Source: Flavisolibacter ginsengisoli DSM 18119 (GTDB taxonomy: Bacteria; Bacteroidota; Bacteroidia; Chitinophagales; Chitinophagaceae). From it: a DNA stretch of 64,000 nucleotides. Made by a program: the position numbers and the translations under genes. Position 1 is the first letter of the stretch; every line of letters begins with the position of its first letter. The notes beneath the pieces were generated by a model. That model did no database searches, was not told the DNA's origin, and worked only from the letters and a program-made list of their open reading frames with translations. The DNA is taken from positions 1-64,000 of the forward strand of contig NZ_FQUU01000013.1 of assembly GCF_900129295.1 (NCBI RefSeq). Reading direction: 5' to 3'. Shown in pieces: positions 17,472 through 25,492 of the stretch.

Positions 17472-18764
17472 ATGAGTATCCAAACAGTGAAAACGGATCT
17501 GGTAAAGAACACTACACACAAGGTTGTGATTCCTTTTTATATATATGCTGCTTTATCTTTTTTTGTAGCTACCATTTTATTATTTTGTTCAGCTAATTCA
17601 TTTACGCAGCATTATTTTCAGCCCAGGACACTTGCCATAACGCATACCATGGCTTTGGGCTGGGGAACTATGATCATTTTAGGTGCCAGTCACCAATTAG
17701 TCCCCGTATTAATTGAGGCCAGGCTGCATAGTACATGGCTGGCTTTTTTGTCTTTTATACTGGCCGGCATAGGGATCCCTGCATTGCTCATTTCTTTTTT
17801 TGCATTTCATTTTGGTTGGGTTGCGGTCACAGGAGCCTTGTTAATTAATGGAGCAGTGTTGCTCTTTTTGATAAACATGGCCTTATCCATTTGGAAGTCG
17901 CCAAATAAAAATGTTCACGCACTATTTATATTAACTGCAGCTTTTTGGTTGTTGATCACTACTATAATAGGATTGCTACTTGTGTGTAATTTTTCACACC
18001 CTTTTTTGCCCTCTGCTTCCCTACATTACCTTTCCCTGCATGCGCATATAGGAATCCTGGGTTGGTTTTTATTACTGGTGATGGGTGTTGGCTCCAGGCT
18101 TATTCCCATGTTCCTGATATCCAAGTTTCATAACAATAAGTACCTGTGGAGTATGTATGGACTAACGAATGGAGCATTGCTTGCCTTTATATTATTATTT
18201 ATTTTACAATCTGTTAGCATATGGTATTTGATGCCGGTAAGTTTCTTATTTATTGCTTTGATATTATTTGGCCGATTTTGTTACCTCGCATTTAAACAGC
18301 GCATCAGGAAAAATGTAGATGAGCAAATGAAAATATCCTTGCTCTCAATTACAATGATGGCTGTGCCAATAATATTTTTGGCTATTCTGATAGGCTTTGT
18401 TTTAAGATCTGGAAATCAAGGGTACAAAGAAATACTAGCCTATGGATTTTCAATATTTTTTGGGTGGATAACTGCTATTATTTTCGGTATGACATTTAAA
18501 ACGCTTCCCTTCATAGTCTGGAACAAAATATATCATGATAAGGGCGGTCTTGGGAAGACACCCAATCCAAAGGATCTATTTAGTGCGAAAGTTTTCAAAA
18601 CTATGTCATTAACTTATCTGGCAGGATTTATTTTGTTTTTGGTGGGTATCTTAATTATCAATTCAATTTTATTGCAATCTGCAACAGTTTTATTGGTTAT
18701 AACATCTGTTCTGTATAATTGGAATGTAATGAAAATGCTTTTGCACAAACCTTTGATCACGTGA
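17472..18764 (+). CDS. Heme-copper oxidase subunit I-like membrane protein (paralogue C)
   Basis: A 430-aa protein with about 12 hydrophobic helices. Histidines sit within helices in patterns like those of oxidase subunit I or NnrS proteins: LAITHTMALGWGTM, GASHQLVPVL and LHAHIGILGWFLLL, followed by GVGSRLIPMF. No CuB site could be assigned. It lies between DUF2249 and MIP18 genes in the NO-stress operon; its end overlaps the next gene by four bases (GTGA). A heme-containing NO sensor, reductase or electron-transfer role is possible. It is more distant from the two other oxidase-like proteins (4607 and 22553) than they are from each other. Confidence 0.65.
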   Translation: MSIQTVKTDLVKNTTHKVVIPFYIYAALSFFVATILLFCSANSFTQHYFQPRTLAITHTMALGWGTMIILGASHQLVPVLIEARLHSTWLAFLSFILAGIGIPALLISFFAFHFGWVAVTGALLINGAVLLFLINMALSIWKSPNKNVHALFILTAAFWLLITTIIGLLLVCNFSHPFLPSASLHYLSLHAHIGILGWFLLLVMGVGSRLIPMFLISKFHNNKYLWSMYGLTNGALLAFILLFILQSVSIWYLMPVSFLFIALILFGRFCYLAFKQRIRKNVDEQMKISLLSITMMAVPIIFLAILIGFVLRSGNQGYKEILAYGFSIFFGWITAIIFGMTFKTLPFIVWNKIYHDKGGLGKTPNPKDLFSAKVFKTMSLTYLAGFILFLVGILIINSILLQSATVLLVITSVLYNWNVMKMLLHKPLIT

Positions 18765-19090
18765 ATACAGTAATTACAAATAATGAGGAAAAATGCGCTG
18801 GTGCCATGGACTCCCTGCATAATGTCATTGACCCTGAAATAGGTTTGAATATTGTGGACCTGGGTTTGATATACCAGGTAGATTTTGATGATGATACAAA
18901 GACATGTTTTGTTTCAATGACTCTAACAACGCAATTCTGTCCTATGGGTGAGAGTATCAGGGATAATGTTGTGAATGCATTGGAACAGGCATTCCCTGGT
19001 TATGCGATAAATGTAGACCTGGTTTTTGATCCACCCTGGAGCACTGAAAAAGTTTCAGAACAGGGGCTAAAATACTTAAATGGCGAATAG
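18761..19090 (+). CDS. MIP18/SufT-type iron-sulfur assembly factor
   Basis: About 109 aa of the MIP18 (DUF59) family, with VIDPEIGLNIVDLGLIY, a Cys in TTQFCPMGESI and VDLVFDPPWS near the end. Such proteins help mature Fe-S proteins. The open frame begins at a TTG (18719), but GTG 18761 overlaps the preceding stop as GTGA and fits the family start, so I use it. The context of RIC and Rrf2 genes points to Fe-S repair under NO stress. The Rrf2 gene starts immediately after its stop codon. Confidence 0.85.
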   Translation: MNTVITNNEEKCAGAMDSLHNVIDPEIGLNIVDLGLIYQVDFDDDTKTCFVSMTLTTQFCPMGESIRDNVVNALEQAFPGYAINVDLVFDPPWSTEKVSEQGLKYLNGE

Positions 19091-19522
19091 ATGTTAAGCT
19101 ATACATGTAAGACGGCTATAAAAGCGGTGATATTCCTGGCAACGAAATATGATAAAGGCTATAAGTCAGGTATTAAAGAAATTGCCGAACATATTGAAGC
19201 TAGTGAACATACCGTGGGAAAATTGTTGCAGATTCTCGTAAAGCAGCAAGTAATCAATAGCCTTAAAGGTCCTGCGGGTGGATTTTATATTACAAGTAAA
19301 CAATTGAACCTACCAATAATTAATATAGTAGAAGCTATAGATGGAAAGAATATATTCAACATGTGTGGGTTGGGCTTAAGCCGATGCTCTGCGATGCATC
19401 CCTGCCCTATTCATAATGATTATAAAGAAGTAAGAGACATCATGGAAAAGATTTTCCGATCCAATAGGATTTTAGACCTCTGCGCACCAGTAAATAATGG
19501 ATTAGCCTATTTAGTTGGGTGA
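19091..19522 (+). CDS. Rrf2-family regulator with Fe-S cysteines (first copy)
   Basis: A 143-aa winged-helix regulator. The HTH region has HIEASEHTVGKLLQIL and the wing KGPAGGFYI. Three cysteines in MCGLGLSRCSAMHPC (C-x6-C-x5-C) would bind an iron-sulfur cluster, as in NsrR and IscR, making it a probable NO or redox sensor. It is the last gene of the operon starting at 16203 and begins directly after the MIP18 gene's stop (TAG-ATG). A second copy with the same Cys spacing is at 25008. Confidence 0.9.
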   Translation: MLSYTCKTAIKAVIFLATKYDKGYKSGIKEIAEHIEASEHTVGKLLQILVKQQVINSLKGPAGGFYITSKQLNLPIINIVEAIDGKNIFNMCGLGLSRCSAMHPCPIHNDYKEVRDIMEKIFRSNRILDLCAPVNNGLAYLVG

Positions 19523-19678
19523 AATTTAAAATTAACAGTAATAAAAGAAGATATAATTATCCTTTAATATTGTGTCCCTATATTTGCAAATATTTTATTC
19601 TGGTCCATCTAAGCACAGTAGATATTTTCAAGTGATTAGCTCTTCTATTTAAAACTTCTTCCATTATTTAATTATCTA

Positions 19679-21511
19679 ATGAAAAATCCCTCACAGCATA
19701 GCTTCCATATCCCTGTAATGGGCCTGGCTTACACTATTGATTCTCCCATCAAGGTGGCACGATTTGGCATCGGTTCTGCCATATCGATTGTTGAAGACAG
19801 GTTGATCGAATTGATGAGGAGCCATTATTACTCTTTTATTAATGAAGTCTATATTCCTATTCCAACGAGTCAGGCGGATTATAGAGCAAAAAGGATAACT
19901 GACTACTTAAACCTGGTAAACAAGATTGTACTTCTGCAAATAGAACGAATTCGCAACTCCGCATTTGAAGCAGGATCAGAAATAGTCAAATATTTTGAAT
20001 TATTGCCAGAGTCAAATCCTTTGAAACAAATTTATAATAGGGTAAATAGTATTTCAGATTTGTCTGAAAAGATGGAGCTGGAATCCTATTTAAGGTCGAT
20101 TGTAATTCCCGGGAGCATTGATGTGAACATCATGACCAAGATTGATAAGAACAATTATTCTAAAAATGGAGACCTTTTGGAAGATGGTTCTGACGCTATA
20201 ACTGCACTTAAAGGATATGCGAACAGCGATCTTTCCAATTCTTCTGTAATATTTTCAGCAGGTATGAATCCGAGGCTCTATAATTACCTTGAAAAATGCA
20301 ATGAATTCCAACCTGACAAAAAGGGTGTTTTCCAAAAAAAAATCATTGTGAAGGTGAGTGATTACAGGTCTGCCCTGATCCAAAGCAAATACCTGGCTAA
20401 GAAAGGTATTTGGGTAAGTGAATTCCGTATTGAATCGGGGCTCAATTGTGGTGGGCATGCTTTTGCAACTGATGGATTCCTGATGGGACCAATTTTGGAA
20501 GAATTCAAGTCCAGGAAAGAGGAATTGGTAAAATCCGTATTTGAAATTTATAAGAGCGCTCTTGAGAAGAAAGGATTGGATGTACCTGGTTGTGCACCGG
20601 CTATTGCTATTTCAGTGCAAGGTGGTATAGGTACAGCTGAAGAAGATGCGTTTTTACATCAGTATTATAATGTTGATAGTACAGGATGGGGCACACCATT
20701 CCTGTTAGTTCCTGAGGCTACAACAGTTGATGAAGCAACTTTAAAGCTGTTATGTAATGCAAAGCAGGAGGATGTTTTGCTTAGTAATAATTCACCATTG
20801 GGAGTAAGATTTCATTACCTGAATGGAACTACTTCACATTCTGAAAAACTGGAGCGAATAAAGAATGGCAAGCCAGGAAGCCCCTGCACAGAAAAGCACC
20901 TGGAATTTAATACAGAATTTACTGAAAAACCTATTTGTACAGCCTCATTTAAATACCAGAAATTAAAAATATCCCAATTAGACAAAATGGGATTACCTGA
21001 AATAGAATATCAAAAACAACTTAAGTCTGTAGTTGATAAAGAATGTTTGTGTATAGGATTGAGTAATGCGGCAGCTATTAATTATGACAAGACTTTAATT
21101 AAAAATCTTGATGCAGTAACTATTTGTCCCGGGCCAAATATCATATATTTTACAAAAAAGGTCTCATTGCAGACCATGACTGATCATATTTATGGCAGAA
21201 CAGATTTACTGGAAGGTATAGAACGTCCTCATATGTTCATCAATGAATTGAACCTGTATGTCAATTACCTGGATGATGAATTATCATCGCAAGGATCATT
21301 GGATGATAAGAAGGTTAAATTCTATACTTCCTTTATTGAAAATTTAATGACGGGGATTGCCTATTATCATAACATCAACGAATCGCAGTTGCTGAATGAT
21401 TCATTCAATCATTCACTCCAGGAGGCAACAATGAGGATTCAATCCATGAGGAAAAAAATGGAGATGGCGTCTAGTAAAAATTTGTTGTATATAAGGACCA
21501 ATAACAATTAG
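19679..21511 (+). CDS. Conserved 610-aa cytoplasmic protein with many cysteines, function unknown
   Basis: Not recognised with confidence. It has no signal peptide or membrane helix. The N-terminus (VMGLAYTIDSPIKVARFGI) and the middle (GLNCGGHAFATDGF, then ISVQGGIGTAEEDAFL) are glycine-rich and look like a TIM-barrel, flavin-type fold such as nitronate monooxygenase or glutamate-synthase-like enzymes, but I cannot place the family. Cysteines occur in LNCGGH, VPGCAPA, SPCTEK, ECLCIGL and ICPGPN, enough for an Fe-S cluster. The C-terminus is helical. The globin gene follows 9 bp later, so the pair is probably cotranscribed; Rrf2 lies just upstream. A redox enzyme acting on a nitrogen compound is possible but speculative. 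Confidence 0.75.
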   Translation: MKNPSQHSFHIPVMGLAYTIDSPIKVARFGIGSAISIVEDRLIELMRSHYYSFINEVYIPIPTSQADYRAKRITDYLNLVNKIVLLQIERIRNSAFEAGSEIVKYFELLPESNPLKQIYNRVNSISDLSEKMELESYLRSIVIPGSIDVNIMTKIDKNNYSKNGDLLEDGSDAITALKGYANSDLSNSSVIFSAGMNPRLYNYLEKCNEFQPDKKGVFQKKIIVKVSDYRSALIQSKYLAKKGIWVSEFRIESGLNCGGHAFATDGFLMGPILEEFKSRKEELVKSVFEIYKSALEKKGLDVPGCAPAIAISVQGGIGTAEEDAFLHQYYNVDSTGWGTPFLLVPEATTVDEATLKLLCNAKQEDVLLSNNSPLGVRFHYLNGTTSHSEKLERIKNGKPGSPCTEKHLEFNTEFTEKPICTASFKYQKLKISQLDKMGLPEIEYQKQLKSVVDKECLCIGLSNAAAINYDKTLIKNLDAVTICPGPNIIYFTKKVSLQTMTDHIYGRTDLLEGIERPHMFINELNLYVNYLDDELSSQGSLDDKKVKFYTSFIENLMTGIAYYHNINESQLLNDSFNHSLQEATMRIQSMRKKMEMASSKNLLYIRTNNN

Positions 21512-21520
21512 AAATAAAGA

Positions 21521-21907
21521 ATGCAAAAAAGAGATATTGTTGCAATTGAAGATATTAAACTCATGGTTGATTCTTTTTATGGAAAGATTCAGGAGGATGC
21601 TATACTTTCTTTTATTTTCAACGATCGTATCGGGGATCGTTGGTCTGAACACCTGGAAAAAATGTATAAGTTTTGGCAAACTGTACTGCTTGATGAACAT
21701 ACTTACTTTGGCGCACCATTTCCACCACACGCCACATTAGATATCAATCATACGCATTATGAACGATGGGTTCAATTATTTAATGAAACAATTGATCACC
21801 TGTTTACAGGCGATAAAGCTCAGGAAGCTAAATGGAGAGGTCAGAAGATGGCTCAGGTTTTCCTTGCCAGAACAGCTAATTATAAAATGCAGGTAACAGC
21901 TGAATGA
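21521..21907 (+). CDS. Group III truncated hemoglobin
   Basis: A 128-aa globin of the truncated 2-over-2 type, group III. Visible hallmarks are the B-helix FYGKIQEDAILSFIF, the E/F segment with FGAPFPPHATLDI and a probable proximal His in INHTHYERW, with the C-terminal helix WRGQKMAQVFL. Members of this group in other bacteria bind or detoxify NO and oxygen. It follows the 610-aa protein by 9 bp in a denitrification island, consistent with protection from NO. Confidence 0.9.
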   Translation: MQKRDIVAIEDIKLMVDSFYGKIQEDAILSFIFNDRIGDRWSEHLEKMYKFWQTVLLDEHTYFGAPFPPHATLDINHTHYERWVQLFNETIDHLFTGDKAQEAKWRGQKMAQVFLARTANYKMQVTAE

Positions 21908-22028
21908 TTATGCCGGCAAATAGATTGAATTATAAAAGGATAAAGGTGCCCGTTAGGCGAACTGGCATATTTTTTATGTCATAGTAATGTAAGAATGATA
22001 ACTTTATATAAAACCAAAATCAAATAAT

Positions 22029-22523
22029 ATGACTCAGAAGAATTTTTTAGGATTGCTCCTTTGCGTTAGTATGGCTGTATTTGCAGCATGTAATTCGGGT
22101 GGAGAGAAGAAGGGCGAAACATCCACTACTAATGAGCCTGCCGCAACTACCGGGGGTGGTAGCATAGCTTCAGAAGGTTCTGATCCTAAAGGAATTGGGC
22201 CACATAAGAATGTTGAGCTAACACATCCTCTTGATGAAAAAATGGTAGCAGCCGGTAAAGGAATTTATGATGTAAAATGCTCTTCCTGCCATAAAACCAC
22301 CGATGAGAAATTAGTGGGTCCAGGTTGGAAGGGAGTAACTGACAGAAGAACACCTGAATGGATTATGAATTTTGTTACCAACACAGAAGAAATGATCGAA
22401 AAAGATACAGCTGCTCAAAATATGCTTGAAGTCTGTTTGGTGAAGATGCCCAACCAGGGACTTACAGAGGCGGATGCCAGGTCAGTTTTAGAATTTATGC
22501 GAAACAATGATGGTAAAAAATAA
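22029..22523 (+). CDS. Cytochrome c lipoprotein, likely electron donor to NirK
   Basis: A 164-aa lipoprotein (lipobox FAAC) with a disordered Thr/Gly linker and one heme site CSSCH, then TTDEKLVGPGWKGVT and a Met in KMPNQGL. It is a clear paralogue of the cytochrome before nosZ. Being close to nirK and its oxidase-like partner, it probably donates electrons to nitrite reductase or to another lipid-anchored enzyme. No FNR-type box was found in the 120 bp upstream. Confidence 0.88.
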   Translation: MTQKNFLGLLLCVSMAVFAACNSGGEKKGETSTTNEPAATTGGGSIASEGSDPKGIGPHKNVELTHPLDEKMVAAGKGIYDVKCSSCHKTTDEKLVGPGWKGVTDRRTPEWIMNFVTNTEEMIEKDTAAQNMLEVCLVKMPNQGLTEADARSVLEFMRNNDGKK

Positions 22524-22543
22524 ATGATCTTAATAAAATAGCG

Positions 22544-22568
22544 AATGGCTGTCTACAGGACAGCCATT
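22544..22568. terminator. Bidirectional terminator between cytochrome c and the oxidase-like gene
   Basis: AATGGCTGTC (22544-22553) pairs with GACAGCCATT (22559-22568) over a five-base loop, followed by a run of T. It lies between convergent genes and includes the stop codon of the leftward gene. Confidence 0.85.
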
Positions 22569-23788
22569 TTTTTTTGCGTATTATATTTGTCTGTAGTTAA
22601 ATATGAAAGCATGATAGATAGCGCACCTAGCAATAAAATTATACTTACACCCCACAAAAGCCAGCTGTACAAGGAGCTGTTTGTTTTGAATAATATTTCC
22701 AAACCTTGAAGCATTAATAAACTTTCATTAGCAATAATTCCAAATCCAAAAAGGAAGAAGGGAAATTTTATCTGCTTGTTTTTCCTTTTAAAGAAATTAT
22801 TTTCTACAAGGCTGCTAAGGATGAAAAAGCTGACAAAGCCTAAAAAGACAAGATGCAAAAAGCCTATTATTACAGGACGATTTCCGTAAATAGCATTACC
22901 AAGTGTAGGAAATATTGTTCCCACATTAAGTGCCATTTTTAAACCAAAAGAAAATGCTGCCAGCTTCCACATATTCAATGCAAGTGGTTTATCATAAAAA
23001 TCATCCCATGGAAATTCAAGAATAAACTTTAAAAAATAGAAAAGACTAATTAATATAAAAATGCATCCAATGCCTGCAATTATATATAATATGGTACTGT
23101 TGTGCCAAAGCATTGAAAGAAATAATGATGGCAAAACAGAAATAGATAGGAATAAAGCAAATCTTTTTGCATTTACGCTAATTATATAATTCTTTTTAAT
23201 TACATCATTTAAAACCAGTGTAAACACTGATAGAGTAAAAAAGCCATTGTATTGGAAATGTAGAAAGGTATAAATAGAGTCTCTATAGAGTAAAGAGTTG
23301 CCAGATCCTGATAATAAAATATAGGAAAGTCCCAAGGGTCCGAGGGAAGACAAGACCATTGATGCTATTGCTGAAACTCCTAATAGTTTTACAGAATTAT
23401 GTATGGAAGTTTTTAAAAGATCTTTCAGAAACATCCAGGCAAAGACAAATGATGCAACTATGTAGAGCGAAGAAAATGTTACAGTGAGGGGTGCATATCC
23501 AAAAAATGGAAATAACAAACCCATTCCCAGGGAACTGACCTCTATTGAAGCTAATATCCAAATGTATTTTTTATGAACTACAGGTAATACATCAAAAACG
23601 AGAAGTGTCATTAAACTCAGGCCTACCCATCCACCAAATGCAAAATGAGAATGTGCACTTAGTACCTGGCGGTAATCAATCATAGGAATAGAAAAAACGA
23701 TCTTACTTCTTAATGTAACGCCCAGTAGGGCTACAATACAAAGATTGACCAGGCATAACCCGACCCAGAAATATTTTTTACTCATCAT
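22553..23788 (-). CDS. Heme-copper oxidase subunit I-like membrane protein (paralogue B, nirK partner)
   Basis: About 411 aa and 12 hydrophobic helices. The frame opens at 23893 inside nirK, but MMSKKYFWVG begins 13 bases after the nirK stop, so ATG 23788 (or 23785) is the likely start. Conserved segments shared with the gene at 4607 are AHSHFAFGGW (H46, H48), FLHFQYNGFF and GFLHLVFLGF, with a single His in LWHNST where the NOR GHH pair would be. It looks like a heme b membrane protein cotranscribed with nirK. It may transfer electrons to, or act with, NirK; the catalytic activity is not predictable from sequence. Confidence 0.7.
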   Translation of the reverse strand: MMSKKYFWVGLCLVNLCIVALLGVTLRSKIVFSIPMIDYRQVLSAHSHFAFGGWVGLSLMTLLVFDVLPVVHKKYIWILASIEVSSLGMGLLFPFFGYAPLTVTFSSLYIVASFVFAWMFLKDLLKTSIHNSVKLLGVSAIASMVLSSLGPLGLSYILLSGSGNSLLYRDSIYTFLHFQYNGFFTLSVFTLVLNDVIKKNYIISVNAKRFALFLSISVLPSLFLSMLWHNSTILYIIAGIGCIFILISLFYFLKFILEFPWDDFYDKPLALNMWKLAAFSFGLKMALNVGTIFPTLGNAIYGNRPVIIGFLHLVFLGFVSFFILSSLVENNFFKRKNKQIKFPFFLFGFGIIANESLLMLQGLEILFKTNSSLYSWLLWGVSIILLLGALSIMLSYLTTDKYNTQKKMAVL

Positions 23789-23801
23789 GCAGTTCAAGAA
23801 T

Positions 23802-24824
23802 TTATTCTGCCACAAAGGCTCCAGCGGCTCCCATCTCTGCATTTGCAAAGGAATGGTCCACAAATGTATATCTTCCTTTTTCAGGTAGAACAAATTCCAT
23901 AATAGCCCCCTGAGCTGGTCCTACCAGGGCAGCCTGCATACCAACTAATTGATTCGCAGGATTACCATCCTGCCATACTTTATCCAATATAGTTCCTATT
24001 ACATGGAAGCTGGAAATATTATTAGGGCCAACATTCATAAAGTACACCCTTATCCTTTCCCCTGCTTTGACATGTATAGGATGAATGACATACTGGCCAA
24101 CCTTACCATTAAATGCTACCTGGGTAGGTTGTTTGCGCATAGCTATTGAAGTGTCAGGCACAAAATAATTACCATTGTTTTTTAAATAATATTCATTTTG
24201 TACAATAGCAAACTCTCTGTCTACCTTTCCTGGAAAACCTTCCTTAGGTTCAACTATGACCATCCCAACCATGCCAGAGATCATATGTAGTAAAACCATG
24301 GGAGTACCGCAATGGTACATAAAGACTCCTGGATAATTCGCAGTCCAGGTAAAATTGATGGTTTCTCCAGGGAAAATAGTTCTGTACTTATCTTCAGGAT
24401 TTACCATAGCAGCATGAAAGTCAATGGAATGCGGCATAGGTTTCATATTCATATTCATGGACATATTCTGCATAGTATCCAGAGATCTGTCCGTCATTGA
24501 AAATTTTATTGTTTGACCTACACGTACTCTTAATACAGGCCCCGGTAAAGAATCTCCGAAAAGCCAACCAGTGAATGAGATTCCTTTTGCTACCTGGAAA
24601 AGTTTATGTGAAACATCAATTTTAACTTCTACAGTGTCACTATCGATAAGTTTTGGAACTTGTGGGGCATAAGCTAATGGACCTTTAGTAGTTACATTGT
24701 TTGGTTCTTTCGAAACAATAGCCTTAGGGGAACCCAGAATTTTATCACTTTTATTATTCTCTTTGTTATCGCTACAAGAAAGGATCGAACTGATTACAAG
24801 GGTATATACAAGAAGTTGTTTCAT
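23802..24824 (-). CDS. nirK: Copper nitrite reductase NirK lipoprotein
   Basis: About 340 aa from ATG 24824 (MKQLLVYTL), which gives a lipoprotein signal with lipobox ILSC; the frame extends to 24893 but that extension is not signal-like. Two cupredoxin domains. Type 1 copper ligands are in MPHSIDFHAA, YHCGTPMVLLHMISGMVG (Cys, His, Met). Type 2 copper ligands are the FHAA His, the YHC His and the His in SSFHVIG, with the catalytic Asp in SIDFH. The enzyme reduces nitrite to NO in the periplasm. It is cotranscribed with the oxidase-like gene downstream and divergent from rrf2; two FNR-type boxes lie between them. Confidence 0.95.
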   Translation of the reverse strand: MKQLLVYTLVISSILSCSDNKENNKSDKILGSPKAIVSKEPNNVTTKGPLAYAPQVPKLIDSDTVEVKIDVSHKLFQVAKGISFTGWLFGDSLPGPVLRVRVGQTIKFSMTDRSLDTMQNMSMNMNMKPMPHSIDFHAAMVNPEDKYRTIFPGETINFTWTANYPGVFMYHCGTPMVLLHMISGMVGMVIVEPKEGFPGKVDREFAIVQNEYYLKNNGNYFVPDTSIAMRKQPTQVAFNGKVGQYVIHPIHVKAGERIRVYFMNVGPNNISSFHVIGTILDKVWQDGNPANQLVGMQAALVGPAQGAIMEFVLPEKGRYTFVDHSFANAEMGAAGAFVAE

Positions 24825-24921
24825 AGTTGAATTTTGTATTGAGTATGTGAATATATTGAATATAATATTGGCAAAAAAAGCATGCCACTGCATATTTCCT
24901 TACACTCCAAAATAAAGTGTA

Positions 24922-24935
24922 TTGATCATCATCAC
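24922..24935. promoter_or_regulatory. Candidate FNR-type box for nirK
   Basis: TTGATCATCATCAC matches the classic FNR arrangement TTGAT-N4-ATCA. Its centre is 22 bp (two helical turns) from the neighbouring box at 24944 and about 104 bp upstream of the nirK start, the box nearer to nirK. Confidence 0.55.
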
Positions 24936-24943
24936 TATCAATA

Positions 24944-24957
24944 TTGACTTTTATCAT
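24944..24957. promoter_or_regulatory. Candidate FNR-type box for rrf2
   Basis: TTGACTTTTATCAT fits TGAY-N4-RTCA. Its centre lies 33 bp before the centre of the -7 element at 24980, which gives a class II position near -41 for the rightward rrf2-ric-kinase-regulator operon. Confidence 0.6.
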
Positions 24958-24979
24958 CTTTATTCATTTGGATTAAAAA

Positions 24980-24987
24980 TATTTTTG
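24980..24987 (+). promoter_or_regulatory. -7 promoter element of the rrf2-ric-sensor operon
   Basis: TATTTTTG is a full match to the Bacteroidota -7 consensus TAnnTTTG, about 20 bp before the ATG at 25008. No good -33 element precedes it; the FNR-type box sits where an activator would contact polymerase. Confidence 0.6.
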
Positions 24988-25007
24988 ATTTTGTGTAAAG
25001 GATAATT

Positions 25008-25463
25008 ATGATTTTTTCCAAGTCTTTTGGTTATGCGGTAAGGGGTTTATTGTATATAGCCTGGAAACAGGACGAGAAAAGTTATGTTCAGGCCGGAGAG
25101 ATAGCAGCTAGCCTGGCAGCGCCCAAGCATTTTATGGGAAAGATCTTAAAAAACCTGGCAAAACACGGGGTGATCCACTCGGTGAAAGGTCCCACTGGGG
25201 GCTTTACAACTAATAGTCATTCTCTAAATATCTCCCTTCTTGAAATAATGGAAATAACCGAAGGCCTGTTAAGTTTTCACAATTGTGCCTTAAGGTTAAA
25301 ACAATGCAATGCCAGCAACCCATGCCCGTTTCATACCCGTTTTGAGCATGTAAAGAGTAATCTTAAATCTGTTTTATCAGAAACTACAATCAGGGATCTT
25401 TTAAAAGAAAGTAAGGTCGATTTTGTGGATAGCATATCCACTAGTATTTCAGTGCTAGATTAA
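25008..25463 (+). CDS. Rrf2-family regulator with Fe-S cysteines (second copy)
   Basis: A 151-aa winged-helix protein with HTH segment AAPKHFMGKILKNLAK and wing KGPTGGFTT. Cysteines in NCALRLKQCNASNPC repeat the C-x6-C-x5-C spacing of the copy at 19091, so it probably holds an Fe-S cluster that senses NO or redox state. It opens an operon with ric, a PAS histidine kinase and a receiver-CRP regulator, divergent from nirK. Confidence 0.9.
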   Translation: MIFSKSFGYAVRGLLYIAWKQDEKSYVQAGEIAASLAAPKHFMGKILKNLAKHGVIHSVKGPTGGFTTNSHSLNISLLEIMEITEGLLSFHNCALRLKQCNASNPCPFHTRFEHVKSNLKSVLSETTIRDLLKESKVDFVDSISTSISVLD

Positions 25464-25492
25464 CCCCAGTTAACTCTGAAAAGTTTCAAATC

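Noticed and set aside
21908-22028. FNR-type box before the second cytochrome c
   Set aside because: Only half-sites (GTCAT at 21978, ATGAT near 22000) were found; no full TGAY-N4-RTCA dyad.
23789-23893. Upstream start of the oxidase-like gene inside nirK
   Set aside because: A long overlap with nirK is unlikely when an ATG directly after the nirK stop gives a normal membrane protein start.
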